Shown piece by piece: positions 10,006 through 18,170 of a stretch of 64,000 nt of DNA. How positions within the stretch are numbered: the stretch's first letter is position 1; each line of letters begins with the position of its first letter. The notes beneath the pieces were generated by a model. It searched no databases. It saw nothing but the letters and a program-made list of their open reading frames with translations, and was not told the origin of the DNA. This DNA comes from Candidatus Bathyarchaeia archaeon (GTDB taxonomy: Archaea > Thermoproteota > Bathyarchaeia > Bathyarchaeales > Bathycorpusculaceae): contig JAVZEV010000001.1 of the NCBI GenBank assembly GCA_038873195.1, positions 62,001 to 126,000 of the forward strand, in the 5' to 3' direction. The position numbers were made by a program, and so were the translations under genes.

Positions 10006-10722
10006 GTGTTTGGTTTGAAAAAGACTGAAACGCTGGCTGTGACTCTTTTGCTTCTTCTTCTTGGTTTGTCTTCGATTGTTATTGCTTTTCAAACAGTTAC
10101 AAAATTTAATCTCGTCAAGAGTTTTGACCGAGCTGGCACATGGAGTGTTTCCGGTACTTTGGATGTGGGAGAGTCATTGGCTTTCATGATTTTTCCTGAT
10201 TCTCAATGGAGTTTTCTTGTTCCGTCGGAGGAAGAGTATCCAGTTGTTATTAACATGAGTGTTTTAACTCCTGATTATGGAATGGCAAATCTTTCCTCCA
10301 TTTATACTGTTACTTATGTTCAATCAGGTCTTCTTCCTTCGATTATTCTGTCTCCGGTCAACTTTAGCATTGTCGAAGTGAACACGACGTGTTTGGAGTT
10401 TAGTTCTTTTTATACTACTGATGAGGTTGCTGGTGTTTTGTTTATTGGAGACGTGAAGGTGAGTGGTAATTTTACGGTTGTTGTTGATGAAGCGTCCATT
10501 AAAGAGAATTTCTATCCTAGTGAGCGTCCGCCTCGTAAGTTAACTCTTCGGGGGTATATTCGCGGTGTTGAATATCCTGGTATTCTGTTTTTGCCTGTGG
10601 GATGTGTTTTTGTTTCTTTAAGTATGGTTGTTTTATGGTATGGGTTTAGACATAAGAAAGTTGAAAAGCGTGGGAAGATTAAAAGCGCAAGCGTCACGCG
10701 GATTTTCTGCGTTTTGAAATAG
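10006..10722 (+). CDS. Predicted two-pass membrane protein, 238 residues
   Basis: An N-terminal hydrophobic segment (residues about 11-30) and a C-terminal one (about 193-215) flank an extracellular beta-rich region with several N-x-S/T sequons; a basic cytosolic tail follows. It begins 17 bases after the beta-helix anchor gene and is probably co-transcribed. The start may be GTG 10006 or TTG 10015; neither has a strong ribosome binding site. No family is recognised. It could be an accessory of the preceding surface protein (inference from spacing only). Confidence 0.65.
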   Translation: MFGLKKTETLAVTLLLLLLGLSSIVIAFQTVTKFNLVKSFDRAGTWSVSGTLDVGESLAFMIFPDSQWSFLVPSEEEYPVVINMSVLTPDYGMANLSSIYTVTYVQSGLLPSIILSPVNFSIVEVNTTCLEFSSFYTTDEVAGVLFIGDVKVSGNFTVVVDEASIKENFYPSERPPRKLTLRGYIRGVEYPGILFLPVGCVFVSLSMVVLWYGFRHKKVEKRGKIKSASVTRIFCVLK

Positions 10723-10811
10723 AAAAAAGAACTGAAACAATCTTCCGTAAAAATTAAATAGTCCAGAGAGTAAGTATTTCGTGCAGAAAAAATGAGAAGG
10801 GAGAGAGGAAA

Positions 10812-13208
10812 ATGTACAAAAAACTTTTGATAGTTAGTTTGGCATTATTTGCTTTGATGCCTCTTGTGATTTCGCCGAAAATAGCATTTGCTGCCATAAC
10901 AAACCCCATGGAGATTGTCGCGGACACGATTCCTGGCGGTGGCTATTACACAATGGATCCTGCAAACTGTTATGATACGGCAAGCGCTGAACTGCTCTTC
11001 AACGTTTACGAAACTTTGATTTTCTTCGACGGCGAAAGATACGACTACTTCATACCACAGTTAGCAACGCAAGTGGTGGTTGGTCCTCCAGCTGTTGGTG
11101 CACCAGCGTACACGAACTATACGCTTTACTTTGAGATTCGTGTTGGTGTGCCATTCCACACATGGAGCAGATCAGACCTTGGCGACTACCATTGGGATCA
11201 GTTTTACTTGACGACTGAGGATGTTGAGCACAGCCTTGAACGTTGGATGGTCAACGATTACATTGGTGGACCACAATGGATGATCTATGAGGCTTTGCTA
11301 AGCTGCATGGGTGGAGAGCCAACAGCAGAGTTTGGAACTATGATTGATCAAGCTGTCGAAAGTAACTCAACTCATGTATGGCTAAACGTTGCTAACAGTG
11401 GTCGTGCCACTGGCACTCCTACATCATTCACGCCAGTTCCATTGTTTGAGACTAATCCAGCGAGTCCATGGTATAATCGTCAACGCCCAGCATTCTGGAC
11501 TGAAGCTGCTGCTTTGCCTATAGGCTATCCGTTGAGAGTGCTCTTCCAGGTTCTGTCTCAGTCATGGGCTTCAGTTATGAGTAAGCGTTGGTTGCTTGAG
11601 GTTGTTGACCCGATGGCTGAGGCTGCAGGTCACCCAGTTGGAGAATGGCCTGGAACATGGGACAACTGGACACTCTACCACTGGCCAACCAGTCCACTCA
11701 TCGACCCCTACAACGACTTGCCAACAATCGACTCCATTCCAGGCACTGCAGCTAACCCAGGACTGACATGCGGAACAGGGCCATTCATCCTACAGAGAGC
11801 TGACCCAGGAACCGAATGGTCAGCCGTCAGATACGCTGATTACTGGCGAGGCTGGCCGCTTGATTGGCCAAATCCACCATATCCAGATAGCACATTGCCA
11901 CCTTCCGGTATAAAGCCGAAAGGCTATGTTGACAGATACACTGTTAGACAAGCAGCAACAGCGACCAGAATCGCTGAACTGCAATCTGGCGCATGTGACT
12001 TCTCGGCAATTCCACGTGCACGTGCTGGCGAATTGCACGTAGGTGGCGATAGGAACGGTCCAACACTGTCTGGTATTAGATTAAACTATCCAGTGTTCGG
12101 CTTGGCTGTGGACAGCTTCCACATGACCGTTGACCTTGTACCCACAGACGATAACCGCTACGGAAAAATCTATCCGGCAGACGAGCTTCATGAAGATGGT
12201 ATCCCAAAGAACTTCTTCAGCAACATAAACGTCCGAAAAGCCCTTGCACATCTGATAAACTTCACAATGATAGTCAATAACATCTACTTGACTGAAGGCT
12301 ATCAACCGTATACTGTGGCGCCAACAGGCTTGCCATACGTATACACTGACATTCCACAATACTATTACAGCGAAGAAAAAGCCGCACAATACTTAGATGC
12401 AGCATACTTTGGCGCAACTAAACTTACCAGTGTTGGATTCACATTAACTATTCTCTACAACTCTGGAAACACCAACAGGCAAGCTATCGCCGAACAAGTA
12501 GCTGCCTCATTAAACAAAGTGGCAGGCGACCATGGCTGGCCGTTCCATGGAACAACTGCAGCACCAGCATGGGGTGAATATCTCTCTGCAATGGACGCCC
12601 ACAAACTTCCAGTCTTCCTAATCGGTTGGCTGGCAGACTACGGCGATGTCCACAACTTCCTAACCCCATATGCTCACGGTACAGGCGGAACATTCGCCTT
12701 AGCGCAGAACTACAATAACGCCACAATAACCGCTAAACTGAACGAAGCAATCTATACTCCTGACGGTCCTGCTAGGGGCGCACTCTATCACGATGCAGAA
12801 ATAATGTTCGCGCAAGACGTTCCAACAGTGCCGCTGTCAGTAGCATGGGGAAGAGGCTACATGAGAGACTGGATACAAGGAATGTACTACAACCCGATAT
12901 ATCCAGGCTTATATGCAGCAAACAAGTGGAAGTGGGAAATGACAACAACGCCGGGCGCTGAAGGCTACTTTGTAGGTGACGTAGACTTTGATGGCAGAGT
13001 AAAGATGGATGATGCAATACATGCAGTGAACTCATTCGGTGCATATGCAGGCAAGAGCGGAATGCCAACCTTCCACATAAGATGGAACTTCCGCGCAGAT
13101 GTAGATGACCAACCAAGATACAGATGGCGCGACAGAAAAATCGACATGGGTGACATTGTAGGAATCCTCGCCAACTTCGGCAAAACAAGCGTTCCATGGC
13201 ACACGTAA
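10812..13208 (+). CDS. Oligopeptide/dipeptide ABC transporter substrate-binding protein (SBP family 5) with C-terminal dockerin
   Basis: The 798-residue protein has a signal peptide (cleavage after about residue 27, 'IAFA'), then a family 5 solute-binding domain: 'MDPANCYDTASAELLFNVYETLIFFDG', a 'TTEDVEHSLERW' segment, 'GTGPFILQRADPGTEW' and 'NVRKALAHLINFTMIV'. It ends, instead of stopping after the family's usual C-terminal lobe, in a dockerin (about bases 12963-13180) with 'GDVDFDGRVKMDD' and a second, insertion-bearing repeat 'DRKIDMGDIVGILANFG'. There is no transmembrane anchor or lipobox, unlike many archaeal binding proteins. Downstream lie the two permeases and two ATPases. I infer it delivers peptides or oligosaccharides to this importer while held at the surface by a cohesin partner. 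Confidence 0.93.
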   Translation: MYKKLLIVSLALFALMPLVISPKIAFAAITNPMEIVADTIPGGGYYTMDPANCYDTASAELLFNVYETLIFFDGERYDYFIPQLATQVVVGPPAVGAPAYTNYTLYFEIRVGVPFHTWSRSDLGDYHWDQFYLTTEDVEHSLERWMVNDYIGGPQWMIYEALLSCMGGEPTAEFGTMIDQAVESNSTHVWLNVANSGRATGTPTSFTPVPLFETNPASPWYNRQRPAFWTEAAALPIGYPLRVLFQVLSQSWASVMSKRWLLEVVDPMAEAAGHPVGEWPGTWDNWTLYHWPTSPLIDPYNDLPTIDSIPGTAANPGLTCGTGPFILQRADPGTEWSAVRYADYWRGWPLDWPNPPYPDSTLPPSGIKPKGYVDRYTVRQAATATRIAELQSGACDFSAIPRARAGELHVGGDRNGPTLSGIRLNYPVFGLAVDSFHMTVDLVPTDDNRYGKIYPADELHEDGIPKNFFSNINVRKALAHLINFTMIVNNIYLTEGYQPYTVAPTGLPYVYTDIPQYYYSEEKAAQYLDAAYFGATKLTSVGFTLTILYNSGNTNRQAIAEQVAASLNKVAGDHGWPFHGTTAAPAWGEYLSAMDAHKLPVFLIGWLADYGDVHNFLTPYAHGTGGTFALAQNYNNATITAKLNEAIYTPDGPARGALYHDAEIMFAQDVPTVPLSVAWGRGYMRDWIQGMYYNPIYPGLYAANKWKWEMTTTPGAEGYFVGDVDFDGRVKMDDAIHAVNSFGAYAGKSGMPTFHIRWNFRADVDDQPRYRWRDRKIDMGDIVGILANFGKTSVPWHT

Positions 13209-13229
13209 ATTAGTAATCAGCACCTTTCA

Positions 13230-13250
13230 TTCCCCCCTTTTTCTTGGTTT
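13230..13250 (+). terminator. Oligo-T terminator after the binding-protein gene
   Basis: C6 followed by T-rich sequence about 20 bases after the stop. It separates the highly expressed type of binding-protein gene from the permease genes 250 bases downstream, which have their own GGAGAAAGGG ribosome binding site. Confidence 0.5.
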
Positions 13251-13455
13251 TGAACAAATTCTGGGCATCTGTAATGCACTTTGCATTTTCAGCAAATCTT
13301 TAATTGTTATCATGCAGAATGCTCGGAGAGTTGAAAATATTCCTGTTTGAAGATTATGCTGGTATCCACAGAATTTTTTACAAAAATTTTGGAAATATAT
13401 TTCGACAAAGTTATAAGTTGAAGTTTCTAAGTCATCATAGGAGAAAGGGTCAAGC

Positions 13456-14529
13456 ATGGGATTAAAAGAATATGTGATAAGGCGACTAATCCTAGTATTT
13501 CCCATAGTTTTAGGCGCAATACTGCTCGTTTTTGCAATTACACAAATGTTCCCAGCTGGTCAAAGAGCCGCATTATACGTAAGAAGCGAAAGAGACATTG
13601 GAAGACTTGACGAGTTCGTTGCTAAGTACCATCTAAATGCCTCAGCCCTCGACCAGTTCGCTAACTGGTTCTCGGAAGTTCTTCAGGGAAATTTTGGGTA
13701 TTCACGAAACCCATATGGAAGAGGACCTGTTCTCCAAGTAATGTTGCAGAAATGGCCTGCCACAATCGAATTAGCGATCTGTATTGCACCTATAACTATA
13801 CTATTAGGAGTTTTTTTGGGAGTAAAATCCGCCGTATACAGAGATAAACCGTTCGACCACGCAACCCGCCTGTTATCCATAAGCGGTTACTCTGTGCCAT
13901 CATTTTGGCTTGGCATGATCCTTATCGCTATAACAGTCGCATTAACTGGTTGGATGCCAATACATCGCGTTTCAACAGAATATAAAAACATAGTTTCTGA
14001 CTCCTCCAAGTTTACAATTTATACCGGATTCTATACAGTTGACGGAATATTGAATGGGCTAGTTAATGGAAGACCATATGGTTACGAGGTAACATTAGAC
14101 GCAATAAAACACATGATTCTTCCAGTGATTGTAGTAACCACAATTAATGTTGCCGGTTTAATTCGACTAATGCGTTCAAGTATGCTTGAAGCCCTTACTA
14201 AGGGCTATATAATTACTGCCAGAGCAAAAGGCCTGAAAAGAAGTGAAGTAATCAATAGACACGCGCGAAGAAATGCTCTAATCCCTGTGGTAACAGTTTC
14301 TGGTATGATGGTCGCAGGATTAATGAGCGGCCTTGTAATCACAGAAACTGTCTTCAATTTTAGTGGTATAGGCCAATGGGCAGCGGCGGCAGCAACAGGA
14401 GTCGGCGGAGCACCTGATGTACCCTCAATTGTGGGATTCACCTTTTTCACCGCGTTCCTCTTTATCTTCTCAAACCTTATAGTAGATGTTTTATATGCTT
14501 ATATAGATCCAAGAATCAGGCTGGGATAA
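13456..14529 (+). CDS. dppB: Dipeptide/oligopeptide ABC transporter permease (DppB/OppB family)
   Basis: The 357-residue protein starts at ATG 13456 after GGAGAAAGGG. It has the DppB N-terminus ('YVIRRLILVFPIVLGAIL'), about six transmembrane helices, and an EAA loop contacting the ATPases ('ITARAKGLKRSEVINRHAR'). Its ending, 'DVLYAYIDPRIRLG', is characteristic of the family. An extra loop between helices around residues 170-215 is slightly longer than in bacterial DppB. It is followed after 3 bases by the partner permease. Specificity cannot be read from the sequence; the symbol is by family. Confidence 0.92.
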   Translation: MGLKEYVIRRLILVFPIVLGAILLVFAITQMFPAGQRAALYVRSERDIGRLDEFVAKYHLNASALDQFANWFSEVLQGNFGYSRNPYGRGPVLQVMLQKWPATIELAICIAPITILLGVFLGVKSAVYRDKPFDHATRLLSISGYSVPSFWLGMILIAITVALTGWMPIHRVSTEYKNIVSDSSKFTIYTGFYTVDGILNGLVNGRPYGYEVTLDAIKHMILPVIVVTTINVAGLIRLMRSSMLEALTKGYIITARAKGLKRSEVINRHARRNALIPVVTVSGMMVAGLMSGLVITETVFNFSGIGQWAAAAATGVGGAPDVPSIVGFTFFTAFLFIFSNLIVDVLYAYIDPRIRLG

Positions 14530-14532
14530 GCT

Positions 14533-15690
14533 ATGGTCTTTAAGAGATCAAAGAAAGATGCAGTTAAGACGCCTTCACCAAGAATTAAAGAATTGAAGTT
14601 CATGTTAAGTCGTGTGGTTAAGAGCCCCTTATCTCTTCTAGGCAGCGCAATAATAATATTCTATGGGGTTATGGCGCTTATGGCTCCGGTGCTTGCACCT
14701 CCTAACCCATCTTGGGATATACAAGGCTATCCGGGAAAGAGTCCTTTTATTATTCCACGTGTTACCTATACGATGCAACCTCAACCTCCAACACCACAAA
14801 ACCCGTTTGGGCTAACTCCTGAGGGCTATGACATTTACTACGGCTGCGTATGGGGATCAATTACTGCGTTCCGTGTGGGCGTATATGTTGTAGCTTTATC
14901 TCTTATAGCTGGTTTATCAATAGGTCTAGTTGCAGGATATTACGGTGGGATAATAGACGAAATTCTGATGCGGTTCACAGATATTATTATCGTATTTCCA
15001 GGGCTCATATTGGCAATGGCTTTTGCAATAGCTCTACCTCCATCACTTGCAATTACACTTAGAGAAGTATTACCAATCGCTTCTATCATACTCCTTCTTT
15101 TAACTATTACACCACTCCTATCACGCAAGGGAATACGCTGGACATGGATAATATTACAAGATGCAACAATCCTAACTCTTGCTATTTCAATATTGCTTTT
15201 TACCAACAACTTGCCAAACATTACACTGTTATCTTTTGAACTTACAAAACTTGATAAAACCTTGATAGCACTAGTTCTCGTCGGCTGGCCAGGCTACACA
15301 AGAGTGATACGCGGTGAAGTTTTAAGAGTACGAACAGAAGACTACATAGAAGCCGCAAAAGCTGCAGGATGTTCAGACTTTAGAATAATAATGAGGCACA
15401 TTTTACCAAACGCGGTTTATCCGGTCTTGATTTTGGCATCACTTGACATTGGCTCCATCGTGTTAACAGCAGCGGCCTTAAGCTTTTTAGGCATTGGTTC
15501 TGATCCAAACTTTGCTGATTGGGGGCAGCTTGTACAAAAATCTCAAGATTGGATTAGTTCAGGAAACCTGCTTCCCATATGGTATATCTGGGTAATACCA
15601 GGCGCTTTCATATTCGGGTTTTCTCTAGGATGGAATCTACTTGGAGACGCGATAAGAGACATACTAGACCCAACCTTGAGGAGAAGATAA
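14533..15690 (+). CDS. dppC: Dipeptide/oligopeptide ABC transporter permease (DppC/OppC family)
   Basis: This second permease has 385 residues. The N-terminal segment and first helix ('SPLSLLGSAIIIFYGVMAL') match DppC, and the EAA motif is 'EAAKAAGCSDFRIIMRHILPN'-like, followed by 'SFLGIGSDPNFADWGQLV', a DppC hallmark. It is longer than the usual 280-300 residues because of an extra hydrophobic and loop region (about residues 175-235) inside the core between the conserved helices. It forms the heterodimeric channel with the preceding permease. The gene ends 2 bases before the ATG of the ATPase. Confidence 0.9.
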   Translation: MVFKRSKKDAVKTPSPRIKELKFMLSRVVKSPLSLLGSAIIIFYGVMALMAPVLAPPNPSWDIQGYPGKSPFIIPRVTYTMQPQPPTPQNPFGLTPEGYDIYYGCVWGSITAFRVGVYVVALSLIAGLSIGLVAGYYGGIIDEILMRFTDIIIVFPGLILAMAFAIALPPSLAITLREVLPIASIILLLLTITPLLSRKGIRWTWIILQDATILTLAISILLFTNNLPNITLLSFELTKLDKTLIALVLVGWPGYTRVIRGEVLRVRTEDYIEAAKAAGCSDFRIIMRHILPNAVYPVLILASLDIGSIVLTAAALSFLGIGSDPNFADWGQLVQKSQDWISSGNLLPIWYIWVIPGAFIFGFSLGWNLLGDAIRDILDPTLRRR

Positions 15691-15692
15691 AA

Positions 15693-16964
15693 ATGGCGGG
15701 AAAAGCAGAAACTACTCTGAAAATTGAGAATCTGTTGTTAAGATTCTACACCTATGAAGGTGTAGTTGAAGCATTAGACGGCGTAAACTTGGAGATCAAA
15801 CCAGGAGAAATATTAGGACTTGTAGGGGAAACTGGATGCGGAAAGAGTGTAACAAGTCTCTCTGTAATGCAACTTGTTCCAAACCCAGGCGTAATTGAAG
15901 GAGGAAAAATACTATATAACTTGAATGGGCAAATAGTTGACCTAGCAAAACAAAAGGATGACTTTCTAAGACGCATACGTGGTGATGAAATTTCCATGGT
16001 TTTCCAGGAACCGCGAGCATACCTAAACCCAGTATATTCAGTAGAATATCAAATAGGCGAGGTTCTGCTGCAGCACCGAAAGAACGAACTTATAAAAAGT
16101 GCGTTGGAAGAAATAAAAGCTAACCATGCTAAAAAATTGGAAATAAAAATAAAGAAAATTGAAGAAAACATTGAGAGTTTGAAGATGAAAGGAGAAAAAG
16201 AAAACAAGGCAAAGATTGAAGAATTAACAAGAAAAATTGAGAAACTGAAGAAAGAACATCCTCGAAGTTTCACAGTAAGGATTTATGAAAAAATGCTGCG
16301 CAATCCAAACGCTTGGTCCATTAGAATTTTGTTCAGAATACCAATAGTCAATAGATTTAAAAAATGGCTAAAGTTTGCAGTCAGAAAAGAAGTTATCAAT
16401 ATATTACGGGGAATGCAAATAGCTGATCCAGAAAGAGTTGTAGACATGTACCCTCATGAACTTAGTGGCGGAATGGCTCAACGTGTTATGATCGCTATGG
16501 CTCTCGTATGCAATCCGACACTTCTAATTTGCGACGAGCCAACAACAAACCTTGATGTTACTGTCCAAGCACAGATTCTCGAACTGATTCGAGCATTAAG
16601 AGAACAATTCAAGTCGTCCATACTCTACATAACCCACGATTTAGGAGTAGTCGCTCAACTTTGTGAACGTGTAGCAGTCATGTACGCTGGTAACGTTGTG
16701 GAATTGGCAGATGTTAATTCGCTTTTCAGAGAACCGCTTCACCCATATGCTAAGGCCTTGCTTGAATCCATTCCACGACCGGGACAAGAACTCAGATCCA
16801 TTCCCGGAACTGTGCCAAGCTTGATTAGCCCGCCAAGAGGTTGCCGTTTCCATACACGATGCCAATATGCGATGCCAATATGTGAAAATAAGAAGCCATT
16901 GTTCATTGAAGTTAAGAAAGATCATTATGTTGCATGTCATCTTTATGGAGGGTATGACAAGTGA
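15693..16964 (+). CDS. dppD: Dipeptide/oligopeptide ABC transporter ATPase (DppD/OppD family) with coiled-coil insertion
   Basis: The start is ATG 15693, 2 bases after the permease stop; 423 residues. Walker A is 'GETGCGKS', the Q-loop 'MVFQEP', the signature 'LSGGMAQRV', Walker B '[12 protein letters not shown]', and the switch His lies in 'YITHDLG'. The C-terminal family domain has the Cys cluster '[14 protein letters not shown]'. Between Q-loop and signature is an extra, highly charged helical stretch (residues about 130-225, Lys/Glu-rich heptads) absent from typical OppD (about 330 residues). All catalytic motifs are intact, so the insertion is probably an added protruding element of the helical subdomain rather than damage. 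Confidence 0.92.
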   Translation: MAGKAETTLKIENLLLRFYTYEGVVEALDGVNLEIKPGEILGLVGETGCGKSVTSLSVMQLVPNPGVIEGGKILYNLNGQIVDLAKQKDDFLRRIRGDEISMVFQEPRAYLNPVYSVEYQIGEVLLQHRKNELIKSALEEIKANHAKKLEIKIKKIEENIESLKMKGEKENKAKIEELTRKIEKLKKEHPRSFTVRIYEKMLRNPNAWSIRILFRIPIVNRFKKWLKFAVRKEVINILRGMQIADPERVVDMYPHELSGGMAQRVMIAMALVCNPTLLICDEPTTNLDVTVQAQILELIRALREQFKSSILYITHDLGVVAQLCERVAVMYAGNVVELADVNSLFREPLHPYAKALLESIPRPGQELRSIPGTVPSLISPPRGCRFHTRCQYAMPICENKKPLFIEVKKDHYVACHLYGGYDK

Positions 16965-18052
16965 GCACGTTTATTCATGTAGAAAGACTTAAAAAATATT
17001 ATCCTGTTTTGGGCGGTGTATTTAAGAGAAAAGTTGCTGAGGTTAAAGCTGTAGATAATGTCACACTAAGTATACACAAAGGTGAATGCTTCGGATTAGT
17101 AGGCGAATCTGGTTGTGGAAAGACAACACTTGGAAAAACAATATTGCGGCTGCTTGAGGCTAACGCTGGACACATATACTTAAACGCGCCAGAAAGCGTA
17201 ATTAAAGAAATAAATGCTTTGGAAATGCAACTGAACGAGGCAAAAAAGAAGAAGGCGCCACGAAAAGAGCTATCGTTGCTCAAGAGAAAGTTGAAAAACC
17301 TTTGTGGAGAGTATGATTTAGTAACTTTTAAAGGTAATAAACTTAAAAATCTGCGTCGGCGAATGCAAATTGTCTATCAAGATCCTACCACATCGCTTGA
17401 CCCTAGAATGCTCGTGAAAGATATAGTTGCTGAACCTTTGATAGTACAAGGTATAGCAAAAGGTGCTGAAGCACGCGAACGGGTAATTAAAACCTTGGAA
17501 AGTGTAGGGCTAAGTGCAAACCAGTTATTTAGATACCCGCACGAGTTTAGTGGTGGTCAGAGACAGCGTATAGCCGTTGCAAGGGCAATTGTTACGCATC
17601 CAGAATTTGTTATTTTGGATGAGCCTACATCTGCGGTTGACGTGTCTGTTAGGGCTCAACTTCTCAATCTTTTTAAAGAGTTGCAGAAGGATCTGGACTT
17701 GACATATCTTTTCGTGAGTCATGACCTCAGTATTGTTGAAGTGATTAGCAATAGAGTAGCAGTTATGTATCTGGGCAAGATTGTGGAATATGCTCCAACC
17801 GAAGAAGTTTTTAAGAACGCACTACATCCCTACTCCCAAGCTTTAATAGGATCCGTACCTATTCCAGACCCCTCAAGGCGTAAAGAAAGAGCACCTTTAA
17901 AGGGAGAAGTTCCTAGTCCAATAAATCCGCCTTCTGGTTGTAGATTCCACCCACGTTGTCCATTAGCTATGGATGTTTGTCGAAGGGAGGAACCAACGCT
18001 AGTGGATGTTGGGCGCTCTCATTACGTGGCTTGCTATGCTGTGACCGGCTGA
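16961..18052 (+). CDS. dppF: Dipeptide/oligopeptide ABC transporter ATPase (DppF/OppF family) with insertion
   Basis: GTG start 16961 overlaps the preceding TGA by 4 bases (GTGA), implying translational coupling. The 363-residue protein has Walker A 'GESGCGKTT', Q-loop 'IVYQDP', signature 'FSGGQRQRI', Walker B 'FVILDEPTSAVD', the switch His in 'FVSHDLS', and C-terminal 'CRFHPRCPLAMDVC'. An extra basic coiled-coil segment of about 50 residues (about 75-125) sits between Walker A and the Q-loop. It pairs with the DppD-type subunit to energise the importer. Confidence 0.92.
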   Translation: MSTFIHVERLKKYYPVLGGVFKRKVAEVKAVDNVTLSIHKGECFGLVGESGCGKTTLGKTILRLLEANAGHIYLNAPESVIKEINALEMQLNEAKKKKAPRKELSLLKRKLKNLCGEYDLVTFKGNKLKNLRRRMQIVYQDPTTSLDPRMLVKDIVAEPLIVQGIAKGAEARERVIKTLESVGLSANQLFRYPHEFSGGQRQRIAVARAIVTHPEFVILDEPTSAVDVSVRAQLLNLFKELQKDLDLTYLFVSHDLSIVEVISNRVAVMYLGKIVEYAPTEEVFKNALHPYSQALIGSVPIPDPSRRKERAPLKGEVPSPINPPSGCRFHPRCPLAMDVCRREEPTLVDVGRSHYVACYAVTG

Positions 18053-18075
18053 TTTTTCATCTTTTTCTTTTTTAG
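18053..18075 (+). terminator. Oligo-T terminator of the ABC transporter operon
   Basis: T5-CATC-T5-C-T6 follows the stop of the last ATPase gene directly, ending the permease-ATPase operon. Confidence 0.55.
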
Positions 18076-18092
18076 TTATATTTTATTAATGA

Positions 18093-18122
18093 ATAGAAGA
18101 TAATTCCGGAATGCTTAAATTC
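18093..18122 (+). promoter_or_regulatory. Promoter element shared with the 30908 surface gene
   Basis: The 16-base string ATAGAAGATAATTCCG followed by a TTAAAT box occurs here and again at 30838-30867, each upstream of a large secreted-protein gene (55-80 bases before its start codon). The TTAAAT part fits an archaeal TATA box; the upstream part may be a regulator site or an extended BRE. Confidence 0.45.
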
Positions 18123-18170
18123 TCAAGTAGTCTTAGTAATCTTGCTGAAAAAGAAAGGAGAAAGGGGAGT

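Noticed and set aside
12772-13197. Minus-strand frames under the dockerin of the binding protein
   Set aside because: They are antisense to a well-supported coding region with strong domain matches and have improbable Cys/Leu/His-rich composition.
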